A stretch of 64,000 bases of DNA from Psococerastis gibbosa (GCA_963971405.1 OZ020486.1:2108001-2172000); one strand, 5' to 3'; shown: positions 1 through 12,441, numbered from the stretch's first letter. The notes: a model not told the origin generated them from the sequence alone. Numbers and translations: made by a program.

Positions 1-44
1 CTTAAATATTAAATTGCCAATCCCTTTGACGCAGCATTTCAATC

Positions 45-659
45 AAGGATCTTGGAATCACCTATACTGAAGACTTAAGCTGCAGTTCACTCATTAAAAA
101 TACCAGAAATGATGCAGAACGCACTCTAAGCTTTATAACAAGAATCTGTCACAACTTCCATAATACTGACACGTTTAAGCTATTATACTTCGCATTGGTT
201 AGATCTAAACTGGAATATGGTGCAGTAGTGTGGAACCCTAGTGCAATTACTTATATTTCCACCTTGGAGTGTGTGCAAAAACGATTTCTCAGATATCTAT
301 ATTTTCGCAAACATAAGGTGTATCCACATTATTCGCGCCAACCTGTCCGCAGCTCATCAATGATGAATGAGTTTAACTTTTCAACCTTAAAATCTAGGAG
401 AGATGTGTTGGACTGCATGTTTGTTTATAATGTCTTAAAATACATAATTGACAGCACAAATTTTGGAATTATTTCCAATTAGAGTAACGTGAGGGCCACT
501 CGCTCTCGAGAGTTATTTATATTTAATGGTCACTATGAGAATCCTTTGCAGAGGATTTACAAACTATTTGTTGAATATGATATTGACCCGTCCTTAATGG
601 GACGTAACCTATTTAAAAATGAGTTATTAGTTAAGGTAATAAGTAATAAGATCGGGTGA
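45..659 (+). pseudogene. 3' end of a non-LTR retrotransposon reverse transcriptase (LINE remnant)
   Basis: The frame starting KDLGI at about position 45 reads as the region after the catalytic palm of a LINE reverse transcriptase. It has the DLGI segment, then ALVRSKLEYGAVVWNP and LECVQKRFLRYL, both typical of the Jockey/CR1-like C-terminal domain. It also has the late NPLQRIYKLF segment. An in-frame TAG at 480-482 interrupts it, after which the same frame stays open to a TGA at 657-659. The catalytic core lies outside the window or is deleted. This is a dead fragment. Calling it a LINE is secure; the clade is an inference. Confidence 0.85.
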
Positions 660-1495
660 CTTTGCATTCAAGTGGAAATGACAGAATGAGGGACTTCGCA
701 TGGTTCTGCTTTCTGTTATTATTTCAAATTGAATATGCGGACGTGTACCCTGGTGTATTTTCTAAATGTGCTCGTTTTCGTTTGTTTTGACAACCTGTGA
801 TTCACATTATAGGCCTATATATTATTTATTTACATGTCCGCCACGTTTGACTTAACCCTGTACGAACATGGATATATTCGATCCAACAACAAGAATATAA
901 CATTGGTACACACATAGACGTGAGCAGCTGACGGCATGGAGGGGCTTATGCCCCCAACAGGACCCCCCCCCCTTCCTGCAGGACCTCTAAGTGCCCTGCC
1001 GCAAAAATTATTTAGAAATGCCAAAACATTCTGCAGATGAATTAAATAGGTAGGTACTGTGCTATCTTAAATATTGCATGGATAACCGTTCTAATTAAAT
1101 AAATCTTACTCAAGATAAATGCCGAGCAGAGAAACTTAAATTATGAAATTGAAAGCTCTCTTTGATAATTGTTAAGCAAATACGGGAGAATTTCTGTTTT
1201 GATTTAATTACGGTACTTGTTAGTTATATAGAGCGTTACACTAATGACTTCAATAGCTAAGATATACAGCTATTTTCTACTCATCTTTTCCCCTTTCTGT
1301 CGCACAAATATCCATGTAATCCAAGGCATTTTTTTCAATAAATATTTAATGTAGTAGCTTTTACCTTTACTTGGTGCTAGCACTTGGACACACGACAGGT
1401 TTACAAAAAAAATATTTAAAAATATTTTTTCATTATAGTCATGTAGAGAAATGCTTTTTGTTAAAATAAATATATAGCTTTATAGCTTTGACGCA
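660..1495. other. Unassigned AT-rich stretch
   Basis: No coding pattern or recognisable repeat was seen. A C10 run lies at 963-972. The start may be 3' UTR of the LINE remnant that ends at 659. Confidence 0.5.
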
Positions 1496-1543
1496 GAAGA
1501 AGAAGAAGAAGAAGAAGAAGAAGAAGAAGAAGAAGAAGAAGAA

Positions 1544-1609
<66 letters not shown>

Positions 1610-1619
1610 GAAGAAGAAA
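1496..1619. repeat. Compound (GAA)n(GAT)n(GAA)n microsatellite
   Basis: About 48 bp of GAA units, then about 64 bp of GAT units from 1544, then a short return to GAA near 1608-1619. Open frames here are only poly-Lys/Met or poly-Ile/Phe and are not genes. Confidence 0.98.
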
Positions 1620-2888
1620 TTTGCTACACAGTTGGGTATAGGTTTCTTTTTAAAAAAAATCGGAGTTATTGCAGTTTTAATTTTTAAATGTTGCACGGCA
1701 CTTCCATACATTGGAAGATAGCGGTGCCGTTCAAAATATGGCCAATTTTATTTGCCGATACTTTCCAATCGATGGTGGCACCGAGAGAAGTGGCCACAAC
1801 TATCTTATGATGAATATACCTTAGTCATAATATTTATATATAATATTATTATGTAATATTTATACATAATATTATAATATAATATTTATAATATAATTTA
1901 TAGACTGATCTGCCCGCGGATGTCCATCTTATTGGTAGTCTGGCATAGCGCCACTTTTCGTACGATATGAATTATTATTGATTATAGCACAATAAATAAT
2001 GCAAATTTAGCACATTAAAAAAAGCAGGGTAAGCAAGAGGAAAATGACAAAGAATACGTCGGATAATTGAATTTCAGGTCAAAAGAAGAATTCAAAAAAT
2101 ATGTTGTATCTCTCAAGGAACATTAAAGAAGAACGTACGATATGTGCTGGGATTGTTGCGAAACTATTGTATAAGCGACTTATGACGTCCCTCTGGAATA
2201 TTTTTCCAATACAAGTTTTCTAGGTTAATCTTTTCCCTGGTTTAAGATTATTTTAACCTTTGAAGTTTTTTATTGAATCCGTGCTGAACTATGTATATAT
2301 TCAGCAGATATAGGAAGTCTTCAATAGGCTTTGTTCGTCTGAGCTTTGTTGTATCTTTGGGCTACCAGCATCGATTACTTTTTATATTTAAGTCCACGTT
2401 TTCTTGCTTTCAATAATTTCTTATAGGCTAGAGGCTACTTTCATTCCATATTCCATGTATGAGCGGATACAGTGGAGAAGGGAGGAGAAGGTCACAACCC
2501 CCCCCCCCCTCCCCCACTCCAAAATGAAATTAGCTTACACCTGTTTGGAAACAAACGACGATGAATAAACAAAATTATACTTGTAGGTAGGCTATATAGC
2601 CTAGGTATGGCTTATTGGCTATAAACTGCTACAGAACCAGAAATTTGTCAAAAAAACCTATACGAGTATGTATGTAGATACCTGGACGGTACCTATAAAA
2701 GTGGGTTTGCTATGCAGAGGAATATTTTAGGATGGTTCTGTTCATCTAAAATCTACATATTGATATAGGCTATAGACACTATAAACACTGTTTTAATACA
2801 ACTGTTTGGGACGGTCTTTGGGTAACCCGTCGCCCTGAGAGTTTCTGATACCAGTCATACCATACAAACCAAACACACATTGCTCTTA
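1620..2888. other. Unassigned AT-rich stretch
   Basis: Contains an AT-only, partly palindromic block at about 1826-1901 made of repeated TAATATT units, and a C12 run at 2498-2509. No gene signal was seen. Confidence 0.5.
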
Positions 2889-3050
2889 GGCGCCCTTTCC
2901 ACATACGTCTATCGTCAATGAAAAATTGAAAAATGGCGTCAAAATGACGTAAATTGACGTGGTAGCAGAATTTTTAGTATGTCTTTAATGTCCGCTAAAA
3001 CGTCATTTTTCAATTTTTCATTGACGATTGAAGTATGTGGAATGGGCGCC
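2889..3050. mobile_element. M1-family fold-back MITE, copy a
   Basis: A 162-bp element whose first 50 bases (2889-2938) and last 50 bases (3001-3050) are inverted repeats with four mismatches. The ends begin GGCGCCC. TA flanks both ends (2887-2888 and 3051-3052), consistent with a TA target duplication. The interior carries TGACGTGGTAGCAGA at 2955-2969, the motif shared with other M1 copies. No transposase is encoded. Confidence 0.88.
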
Positions 3051-3052
3051 TA

Positions 3053-3335
3053 ACACCGAGATAAAAGAAATGCAAACTCTTTACTTCATGTATACAAATT
3101 ATGCATATTATTATTATTTAAAAAAAATTAATTTCCCCATGCTTTTATTCATAATTATGATGGTTTTATAGGCCTATATTTTTTTCAGTCCTTCCTTATG
3201 CTTATGCTTAATAAAGTTTTAAATTTTATTAGAGAAAGCAACTATTTGTACAGTCCAGAAGCACATAGAGAGGGCTCTCTCATGGCTTCACTCCCTTCAA
3301 TATCCGGGGCTGGATCCGCCCTTGACTCCATTAAT
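3053..3335. other. Unassigned, with a hAT-like end fragment
   Basis: Mostly AT-rich. GGCTGGATCCGCCCTTG near 3308-3325 resembles the terminal inverted repeat of the hAT-like element at 14270-14595, but no partner end was found nearby. Confidence 0.4.
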
Positions 3336-4100
3336 AAATAAATAAATAATGACTGAGACCACCCTAGGGGAGTTAGGGCCATAAGGCCAGAGGTTACACT
3401 CAACTAGGGGTCAGCAACAAAAACAGTATACATTTGCAGTACAAGGTTCCAAAAATTCAAAATTGAGTTAAACAGTAAAATCGAGGAAACCAGGAAGGAT
3501 GAATGAAACATATGTGTATTGTGGGGGGGGGGGGGGAATGGCTAAAAGATGATCACTTCTGGTGTTGTAGGCATGGTTAGAGAGGATATTGATGTTCTGT
3601 TTGTGGTAAGGTGGAGTTAGGTTATTGTTTAATTAGAAGACGAGCACACCCAGGTGGAGGGCTCGTCTCCCTTCAAGCTTCAGCCAGGACAATTGTTTGT
3701 AGAAAGGGGTAACCCTAGCTTTGAATGGAATGTCACAGCAGAAGCGGATGCACCCATTTTGCGCTCGCTGTAGGCGTAACTGCAATGCAGAAGAGAGATT
3801 CGTAAAGAGGGGCCTGCAGTAATCAAAATGAGGGAAAACAAGAGTGTGGACAAGACGGATTTTAAGTGGATCAGGGAGAACGTGTTTAAGTCTACGAAGT
3901 GAATGCAAGGAAAGAAATACATTTCGACATGTGCTGGACACTTGAGACTTCCAGGATAAGGTGGAGTCGAAGAGCACACCGATATGTGGTGTTGACAAAA
4001 GTTGACTAAACCAGGATGGATCATTTGCAATGGTAAAGGCCCGGAGTAGGGCAGTTTGCAGAGAACGCAAGGTTTAGGCATGTTGCTGACCTAAGAATCC
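3336..4100 (-). pseudogene. LINE remnant: reverse transcriptase C-terminus plus 3' UTR
   Basis: On the minus strand about 145 residues read as the post-palm part of a LINE reverse transcriptase: IGVLFDSTLSWKSQV, then LPDPLKIRLVHTLVFPHFDYC, then LQRAQNGCIRFCC. A stop follows at about 3633. Further along, HAYNTRSDHLL and a SFI segment are typical of the extreme LINE C-terminus. The end region near 3340-3410 reads GTTGAGTGTAAC, GGCCCTAACTCC and then (ATTT)n. That tail closely resembles the 3' tail of the SINE1 copies, which suggests this LINE family is the SINE's mobilising partner. The copy is 5' truncated and broken by stops and a poly-C run. Confidence 0.82.
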
Positions 4101-4389
4101 CAAATTGAGCCGTGGTCAAAGATCAATTCTTAGACACTAGCTTGTCGTGCGACGGAGTTTTTTTTTCTAGTTTTATTTCCAATGGATCTATTCCTCTATA
4201 TGACAAAATTTCCTGTATATTTTACCTACTAACAAGATTACAAGCATACATTACACGCATATTGCAGTTGATGATGCATACACCCAAGATAACGCAATTT
4301 ATCGCAATATTGCTGATTAGTTATGTAAACAATAAAGTTTTTCAGCAGCCCTGTGGAAACATGTGTATATAGTAGGAGATCCGAAGTAA
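4101..4389. other. Unassigned stretch
   Basis: No coding signature or repeat recognised. The 86-codon open frame here lacks any recognisable domain. Confidence 0.45.
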
Positions 4390-4800
4390 GATCGAACTTC
4401 ACCGATCTGGTTAATGGATGAAAATTGTTTTATAAGCAATTTAGTAAGTTAAATATCATAAAAATAACGGGTTGCCTGAAAAAATCCTGGCCAGGCTATC
4501 ATTGATTCAAAAATCACTTTTTTGTTGAATTTTCACCGATGTGTTTAACGAATAATTTTTGCACTAGCCATTAGTACTAAGCCTATAGATTATGAAAACG
4601 TAGGGTTGCCTATATTTTTCTTGGTCATACATAGGGTTGCCAGGGTTTAAAAAGGTACTAAAAATATAGGTATCTTCACCTACTTGTTTAATGGATATAA
4701 ATCAAACATAGAAATAAGCGCTGTTTTTTTTGCTAATACAATTATATAGGGTTGCCTGCAAAAATCCTGTCCAGAGTGAGGGTTGCCGAATTTTAAAAAA
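4390..4800. repeat. Degenerate tandem repeat, about 135-145 bp unit
   Basis: Three diverged units start near 4398, 4531 and 4673 with variants of CTTCACCGATCTGTTTAATGG. Each leads to a GGGTTGCCTG motif, and two of these are followed by AAAAATCCTG. The spacing is regular and the units are heavily mutated. Confidence 0.7.
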
Positions 4801-5575
4801 TGAAATTGTGAACGTACGACAAAGAGATCCGAGAATAGGTCTCGTGCTATAGACGAAGACACAGTTTTCTAGCTGCTGGTAGCTCAATTCCTGGAAGTGA
4901 CATTTATTAAAATTTCTGTCTTATGTGTTCAGCGAAACAATATAGGAAATGAATACGGTATACGGTATACAGTATACAGTTTATATGTTTTGGGGTCGTC
5001 ATGAGAAGCAGCGAGACGAGCATATTTAACGAGAAACAAATTTCAAAGCGTGTCAAGGGCTGTTACCCAACTTAAAGGTGCATTTTATACAATGGTATAA
5101 ACCATCAAGCTATACGTACAGGGTACATGTCGGCAGTGCACCTCAAGTCTGTAGCCTATCTTTGCGAGGTGCATTGCACGTCAATGAATATTGCCAGTCA
5201 TTTTTATTAATATAAATTCTCTCCTATACTCTTGGCCCACGGATTATAATTTGTAATGCGCTCATGTATATAACCAGGGGGGGGGGGGCTTGGGGGCTGC
5301 AGTCTATAACTGATTGATTGATGGTGAGTTCTGTATATGAATGGCCAGACGAAGTTGAAGAAACCAGGGAAACCCAAGTAAAGGGTCGTGGTCGTTCTGA
5401 AAGTGTATTTGCAAACGTTTCGGTTGCGGTGGACATTATCAGAGATATATATGAAATGTATAGCTTTGGAAGGTTGCATCGTGGAGACTTAGTTGCAACT
5501 CACGATCGCGGCTCATTTTAACACTATTTTTCCTGGTTATAACTGATAAATGTAAGCAGTAGGGCATGTTGGTTG
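4801..5575. other. Unassigned stretch with a G13 run
   Basis: Holds a short GTATAC/GTATACA simple repeat near 4957-4978 and a long G run at about 5277-5288. No gene signal. Confidence 0.45.
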
Positions 5576-5870
5576 CAGAGGCGTAAAGTTTTAGAATGAT
5601 GGCGGGGGCAAAACTAAGTAGACCATATGACGTCATCAGGCAGGATGAGGAAAAATTGAAAATATAAGAGTAAAATAGTATGGTTTTACGCATTTCAATA
5701 GTAGTAAAGTAGCAGCTGTAGATTTTAGAAAGCTAAAAAAGGAATGCCTACATTAATATTGCTGCAAAGGGGACCATGAAGTATGAACCACGTCTTACAG
5801 TGCTCGAGGCTGGGGGGGGGGGGGCAAGTTGGACCGTGCCCCCCCCCCTCCCCCCAACTTTACGCCCCTG
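5576..5870. mobile_element. hAT-type MITE, copy 1
   Basis: Ends are CAGAGGCGTAAAGTT and AACTTTACGCCCCTG, an inverted pair with one mismatch. The perfect 8-bp direct repeat GTTGGTTG sits immediately outside (5568-5575 and 5871-5878), the hallmark duplication size of hAT transposition. The 295-bp body encodes no transposase. Its right part contains facing G and C runs. A second copy is at 46371-46699. Confidence 0.93.
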
Positions 5871-5878
5871 GTTGGTTG

Positions 5879-7480
5879 CGTAAAAAGGATAAAGCAGCAA
5901 AAGGTTAGTAGATCGATGGGGCTGAGTAAGTAATAACCAGTGGGGTCACTGCCAGAGCATTGTGTGTCTAAAAATACGGCCAGTTGACAGTCAATGACCT
6001 GCATTGTCATGGAGAAAACAAACAAATCACCTCTAGGCACCCCAAGGCACCCTTACGAGTAGCCAACGGTAGACAAGATGGCCCCTAGGTGAACTTCATG
6101 CAGGGAAAGTGGAATCACTAATCAGAGCATGTTTTAATATATAAACTGGGTGACACACTTGTCGCCTAGAGAGAAGATTTTGCCGCCTAGTAAGGAGATT
6201 TTGCCGCCCAGTCGATGTACTCGTCGGTAGTGCCGGGAGTGTTTTTCTAGCAACGTTTGCATTGTGCTGTCTCTAGTGATGACAATGTTCCTAATATAGT
6301 TTCGTTCATTTGCCAAGGAAGGTGCCAAAAAACCATTTATCAGTGGCTTGCAATTTTAATTGTGTGTTAATTTAGTAATGACAGGTGAGTGTTGAGTGAC
6401 AACACCTTCTCATTTCTCTTCTAGCCTATATCAAATTCTAACATTTTTTCCCATAGTTTTCCTCATATGAAATACACTACCAAGCCTACATGGAAAATTA
6501 CCAATTAAAGCATAATATAATATTTTGAGTGTCAGTTAGTTACGCTGACGAATGAAGCTCGGAGCTATACATTATAATACGCTGTTAGATTTACAATACC
6601 TATTATTCGCAAATTCTAAATTGCATTTAGTTAAATATCATGATGAATAGTTAGCTATCATGTTGCAGACGTACCTACAGCTATCGCTAATTTCAAAATT
6701 TCAACTGTCCAACGCATCGCTGAGCTGCTTTTGACAACAGAGCTTTCAATTGAACTTGCCACGTGCAATTTCAGAGGGATTTTCCGTGCCAACAGTGGCA
6801 TCAAAATGAGAGAGCACCTACTAGTCAGTGATAAGTAGGGGTAGAACAAGAGGGTGGGGGTGTAAAGAGAATTCCTCCCTCTGTTAACTACAACTCCCTT
6901 GTTTTATGGTCAGTGGGCCCTCAGGAATTTTATTAAGATGGCCCATTGATCACTACGACTGTAACAAGTCTCAATGAGGTTCTGTAGGGACAGTTCTGGT
7001 CACTAGGTTCGCTGACGACAAACCGATATCCATATTATTCAAAATGGCCACCGTTTGCATGCGAAAACTAAGCTCTTAGCATCTAATTAATTCTTTTAAT
7101 ATTGTTTATAATATTTTTACTATGCCTGGACCTTATTTCGCTGCATATAATTTAATATATATATTCTCCACGATTTATAAAAAAATACCACTTTAAAATA
7201 ATACGTAATTAAAAATCATTTTAAAATAGTATTGATTAGTATTATGGAAAAATCAACGCTTTGATATCATTGCAACTGGTGCTGCCATCTACAAAATGAC
7301 GCCACAAATGAACCCCATGGGGATCGTATGCAGTGGCTGGCCGCCCCTTTAGGGGTACGGGGGTGGCCACATTATGCTAGATTTTTAGGTACATTCTCAT
7401 TTATTATCTAATAAATTGATAATAATTTAAATTTTATTATCTAAGTAATAATTAATTTTATAAAAAACGCGTTTTGTATT
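5879..7480. other. Unassigned stretch
   Basis: AT-rich, with no recognisable gene. Short GGCCACC-containing segments near 7045 and 7365 recall each other but give no clear element. Confidence 0.4.
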
Positions 7481-7499
7481 CAAATGCACCAAAAATTGA

Positions 7500-7690
7500 G
7501 TCCATTCCTATCTCTATTTATAAAAATGAATCCCTATTTCCCTTGGTCCGGGAATCACGGGTGAACGGCAGGACCAATTTCAACTATTTTTTTGTTGTTG
7601 TGTATGTTATTGTCAGGAGAAGGTTCACACGAAAGAAAAAATTTTAAAATTACCTTTTTCCCCAAATCAGAGCCTAATTTTCCTATTTTC
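7500..7690 (+). repeat. Dispersed repeat, copy 1 (ATGAATCCCTAT ... TTGTTGTTG)
   Basis: Shares an ordered series of motifs with 8590-8760: AAAAATGAATCCCTAT, then CACGNGTGAANGGC and GGACCNATTTC, then a T/TTG-rich block, GTCAGG, and finally GAAAGAAAAAAT. The family was not identified. Confidence 0.65.
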
Positions 7691-8589
7691 GACCCTTATA
7701 CATTGGTTTTCCAATACGGCGGAAAACCTGATAAAAAAATCCAGAACAATTACGGCCAAAATGGCTAGCGGTATTCGGTGAACCTTTGGCCAACTTTCCC
7801 CTCAAGTCTCCCCTCTATGCCATACCTGACTGCTTCTCGATAACTCAAAAAGTAAAAACGTGCAGCAACTCGAAGAAATGTCCACTTTCGTCGAAAAAAT
7901 GCGTTTTTCGGGGGCAATTTTCGCGGGGAAAAAATGAATTGGAAAAATTTAAAACCACTTTGCTACTTTCCACTATTTTTGCGCTCTTTTCAACCGTATA
8001 GCCGGTTTTACTTCTCGACTAGTGGTCTCGCCACAGCAGGCACAGCTAGGTACTTAAGGGGGGTGTGAAAGTCGCTTAAGTGCGGGAAAAGGGTACTCTC
8101 AGGGGTGCATGCATAAAGTTAAAAAATTCCGCAGCCTCCAATTTTTAACCGACATGATAAGTTAATATATCGTTGAAGTCAGTATAAATGGGAGTTTCAA
8201 GTGAATAGGTATAAAAAAAGCGGTTCCATCCTTCCCCCTACCCCTTTAAAATCGGGTCAAACAGGAAATTTCACTAGATATTCCCGAAAATTTTCCCGTT
8301 TTCTATAATTTCGAAAACTCTACCTACTTTTTCGGGGCCACAATGTTTCGTAAAATTGCAGTTTTGCATGTTGTGTAATGTAAACAAATTATCAACAAAT
8401 CATCCAATTTAGGCCTACCTACATTTCGGCTAATGTGGATATTTTCAAGTTTCACGTTAAAAATGACCTATGTTTTGCTTCCGATTTCCATAATATGTAT
8501 GTTATGTGGATAAAAATTATCACACATTATACTACTATACCGGTTTAATGTTACTATCGTACACTTTTAACATATTTCCCCAATTTAAG

Positions 8590-8900
8590 AAGACATATAA
8601 AAATGAATCCCTATATCCCTATGTCACGGCATCACGCGTGAAAGGCTGGACCGATTTCACCATTTTTTTTTGTTGCTGTTGTGTTTTTTAGTGTCAGGGG
8701 AAGTTTCTTATGACAGAAAAAATTTAAAAATTTCGCGTAAAATTAAAAAAATTAGAAAATTCTGAAAATTGAAGTTGTGTCATGCGAGGCCCCGAAGGGG
8801 CGGGCGGGGCAGCGAAGCGGTCCCAAGCCCCGTTTGTTTGCAATACAAACGGACGGGCAAAAAGCAAAGTTCGCCCCCCCCCCCCTGAGGAAAGTCTGGA
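8590..8900 (+). repeat. Dispersed repeat, copy 2, with GC-rich end
   Basis: Copy 2 of the repeat seen at 7500-7690. It continues into GAGGCCCCGAAGGGGCGG, and then a potential hairpin at about 8828-8855 with arms CCGTTTGT and ACAAACGG. A C run and GTCTGGATCCGTAATTG follow, resembling the right end of the hAT-like element at 14270-14595. The parts may be separate insertions. Confidence 0.55.
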
Positions 8901-9239
8901 TCCGTAATTGCATTAATGAATTAAGTACGGCGTTTAATTATTTTTAATTGCATTTGTTTGTATTTCTTCATACTACTCATTAGTAATTTAACCCCTTGTT
9001 TGTGTTTTAGGCTATTATGCTTCGTAGGCTATATAAATAAAAAATTGTCTTTTTCACCTGCTGCTGCAACTATTGATTGTAACAGATTAATAACTAAGCA
9101 CACCTAAATTTAACAATGTAGGTTGAGGATAGTATATAGTAGGGAACGACCGTCAGCCTGCATGAAATGTTTTTCTATCTGTAATGCGGTATTATGGTAT
9201 TTTTCAGTCATTAAATATTGCAGTTAGGTTCAAACGGTA

Positions 9240-9479
9240 GTAGTAGTATGGTTTGACACAGTCCCAGGCCACGGTGTGGGCCCATAGGACTCCAGTGGAC
9301 CTCCTGATTATAGTGGATTCCGAACCACTTGGGAAACATGGTGAAGTCACACGATTAGTTCGGAGGTGACCAGGACAAGTCCTACCATGTTTCCGTACCG
9401 GCACTGTGCACACGACCAATTTATCTGCAGCTTTGAACCTGCTCTGGTCCGCTGGATTCAACTTGGTATGGCGGCCGGC
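9240..9479 (-). mobile_element. SINE2 retroposon, full copy with target duplication
   Basis: A 240-bp insertion flanked by a perfect 15-bp direct repeat TAGGTTCAAACGGTA (9225-9239 and 9480-9494). In minus orientation it begins GCCGGCCGCC and ends in a (TAC)n tail. A GGTTCAAAGCT segment could be a degenerate pol III B box, but this is uncertain. Length, tail and duplication size fit retroposition by a LINE. Other copies are at 13879, 15023, 33752 and 54311. Confidence 0.9.
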
Positions 9480-9494
9480 TAGGTTCAAACGGTA

Positions 9495-10486
9495 ACATGT
9501 TACCGTAACTAATCCGAAGTATAATAATAGGGAATCATAAAAGAACTAGATCAACTACTGGCAATCCAGTCCATGCGATTTATGCCTTTCCGAGACACAG
9601 ATACCTACATTACCCATGTAGATCCCGCTCTATGTAGTATTTTTTTGATCCCCCTTTACAATACAAATAACTATATAAAATAAATAATAAAAATATAGAC
9701 TTAGTACAAAAAACACATTATTTCCATGAGAAATAAGGCGATGAAAAGCCAGTTTATCTACAAAAAGCAGTTCAATAAATGATCAATTACCTTGAGACTG
9801 ACGACTGGCAATATACCCCTTGAGAAGAGAGACGGGGGTGCCCCCCCCCCCACTAAATGGGAAAGGAAGGTAGGGCCGTGATTGGAACATCAATCTTCCT
9901 CGGGGGCTCTCCTCGCGGGCTTACAGTTAAGCCCCATTCAGTTCACTCTATACAACTACCCATAAGCCCCCATGATAGCCGACTCAAATTTGTGTTGGTA
10001 ATATAACTTTTGGTCCTTATGGATGGGTGCGTTCAATATTGAAATTCCCCGTGTGCTGACAAAGCCGTTCAGCCAAATTGGTTCTACGAAGGGAATTAAA
10101 TTGATTAAATTGAAATTTGACTTTTTTTTCGATTTCTTGCGTCTGGTGCCTTATTCCATGGCAAACACCGAGTGGTCTTATCATTTTGATGCTAATCCTA
10201 AGCCTTGTATTGTGGTCTGAGAATCATTCGGTCGACGCATTGTACTTCTTAATCGCCCCCCCCCCCCACTCACTGCGAATTGAAAGTTGTTCTTTTTTCC
10301 AGGATTTGGCGCATTTTTGCTTGGTTTAAATCCAGTTTTTATTTATAAGCGATACACATATATATGCCTGGGTTTCTAGGCACGCTAGAGTCGATGGCAA
10401 CGAGGGGGCTATAGGACCCGCACCTATTTTCCTTTTAGGATTGGCAGTTTTTAAGAAAACTCTTGTCAACAGCCTAAATAGAGAAC
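9495..10486. other. Unassigned stretch
   Basis: Holds C runs at about 9841-9850 and 10257-10267. No domain or repeat recognised. Confidence 0.45.
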
Positions 10487-10953
10487 ATGAAACGGTATGG
10501 CGGTTACCTCCCGAATCGCGTGTATCAAAATTGTTCATCTCTTCGTCTACGCTCCCGTAACAGCTTCCTCAAAAGACGAAAACCACTAGAAACTAATGCC
10601 GAAATACGGAGAACTAGTCTATGGGAGGAGGAACTCCCGATTATCTCCAATTTCAAAGCCAATGAAGAAATAGCAAAGGGAAGCCACCTGCCCTACGGAG
10701 AGTGGAGAACACTAAATAGGCTTAGAACTGGAGTCTCGAGATGCAGATACACGCAGAAGAAATGGGGTTATATTGAGGACGAATTATGTGACTGTGGGGA
10801 GGTCCAAACTGCTGATCACCTTCTCGTATGCAGAGACATGGGCACTGTTTGCAGTGTAGCTGACCTTTTTGTATGCAACGACAACGCCATCAAGGCCGCA
10901 AAGATTTGGAAAATGATCTGACGGTCCGGACACGGAATGTAAAGTAAGTAAGT
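10487..10953 (+). pseudogene. C-terminal end of a LINE ORF2
   Basis: A 144-codon open frame (10487-10921) contains EWRTLNRLRTGVSRC, then KKWGYIEDELCDCGE and QTADHLLVC. This zinc-knuckle-like segment is typical of the C-terminus of non-LTR retrotransposon ORF2 proteins. The protein ends about 40 residues later, and the 3' sequence runs into a short AAGTAAGTAAG tail, the kind of short tandem tail left by target-primed reverse transcription. The catalytic reverse transcriptase is absent. A related reading of the upstream part lies in another frame (about 10440-10560), so a frameshift is likely. Confidence 0.82.
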
Positions 10954-11859
10954 TCATCTCTTCTCAGAAAGGGGGGGGGGAAGGGTTGCACACGAACGCA
11001 ATGTCGGTAGGGACCGTAGCCCTGGTTACTGGTCATGTTTTGTTGAGAGCCCACAAGGTCACACTGGGTCGTGGGGGTCCTACCGTCTACCGACACTGCA
11101 ACGAGTCCGAGGAAAACACGGAACAAGTTTTGACCCTGTGTTCGGCGTGATTAGCCTGTTTTGGGGCTGCCTTCATCGGTGGGGTCGATCTGATTGACTT
11201 TCCTAACAAGGTTAATCTGCTGTTTTTCAACATTTAATTTTTAGCTTTTTGTCATAGCTACTCAATAACCACCCACACACTTCTCCCAACTCCTATATGT
11301 GAGAAGCAATTTCTTGCGTGTTCTAACAGGCTGCCGGTAATTCTATTGTAATTCGAATGAAAACTGCCCCTGTGACCAGGTATCATACAAAACAAGGTGC
11401 ATACTATTCAGATTGACCTCTTCATCAATGTGTTATACCACAAGCTATGCATGTAAGAAGACCTATGCCAGCGGAAACGTTAAATAAAGCCAGTCCCCAA
11501 CTTAAGAAAAAATTGGAAAGGAAAATCTTCCGGGTGTAAAAATTCATTTTCAATTTAAAAATCGTCAATTGAGCTCCGAAACTGGTTGGTGTGGACCATA
11601 TAATGTGCATCAAAATGTCGAGGAACATTTTTCAAAGCAGTGAGACAATTTTTTAAAGCTGTACAAATGATATTGCAGCATGCGTGATATGGGATTTTAT
11701 TCAAGAAAACTGACTGTAGGGTGTCCAATTACTATCTCTTAATCTTCATTCTCCGAGACGCTGCGTATCTGACACGTGACAGCGTAATTAACTCAACCCA
11801 CGTGAGAGCAAAACGCGCCTAAGGGAGTTTTCAGGGCAATTAATCGTGAAACGGATAAA
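10954..11859. other. Unassigned stretch
   Basis: A G10 run lies at about 10971-10980. No convincing gene or repeat. Confidence 0.4.
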
Positions 11860-12300
11860 CTGCTGAAGGAAGCAAGTGATTGATGACGTCATCGAACACA
11901 GAAACGCGTCAGATATGTAGGAAAACTTTATGTAACATCTCTGGGAGAGATTTCTGAAATTATTGGCAGAAATGAGGTAGATGATGAGGTTGATAGAATG
12001 GCCCGTACAAACCATTGCCCTCCAAAGTATGTCCAGAAAATGCAGCGAGTGTGGAACTCGAATAACAAATTTTAGTCAGACATATCGTATACCTTTTCTG
12101 ACGTGAATCAACCGCAAAACTGCGTCAGACGGTGACTGTAAACTTCCCCAGCTGGTTTGGCTCAGCTCGCGACGCGACACCACTTCGTATGAAAACTTAA
12201 TGTGACATGTGTCTCCTGGAGAATTCTGAAATTGTTTGCAAAGATGAGGAATGCGGTGAATTTGATATTTGACTGAGGCGCTGACTTGGGACCCCCAGAC
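11860..12300. repeat. Degenerate repeat array (first two of three units)
   Basis: Units at about 11862-12005 and 12133-12300 share AAAACTT-ATGT-ACAT, GAGATTTCTGAAATT and TTGGCAGA-ATGAGG. A third unit is at 13262-13430, after the M2 insertion. Between units, 11985-12070 contains a decayed minus-strand SINE1 fragment. Confidence 0.65.
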
Positions 12301-12441
12301 CACCTGCTCTACATGTCTCCTAGGTGAAAGTATACCTAGAAAATGGCAACTATTGGATTCGGACCTGCATTTTAACCTTGCCTTTCCTCTACACTACACA
12401 ACGACTTCAAACTGCGGCAGATTGTGGTGTAAATAGTTTTA

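Noticed and set aside
1439-1721. Open frames rich in Lys/Met or Ile/Phe
   Set aside because: They are translations of the GAA/GAT microsatellite.
3680-4081. 133-codon minus-strand frame
   Set aside because: Out-of-frame shadow of the LINE reverse transcriptase frame at 3633-4070.
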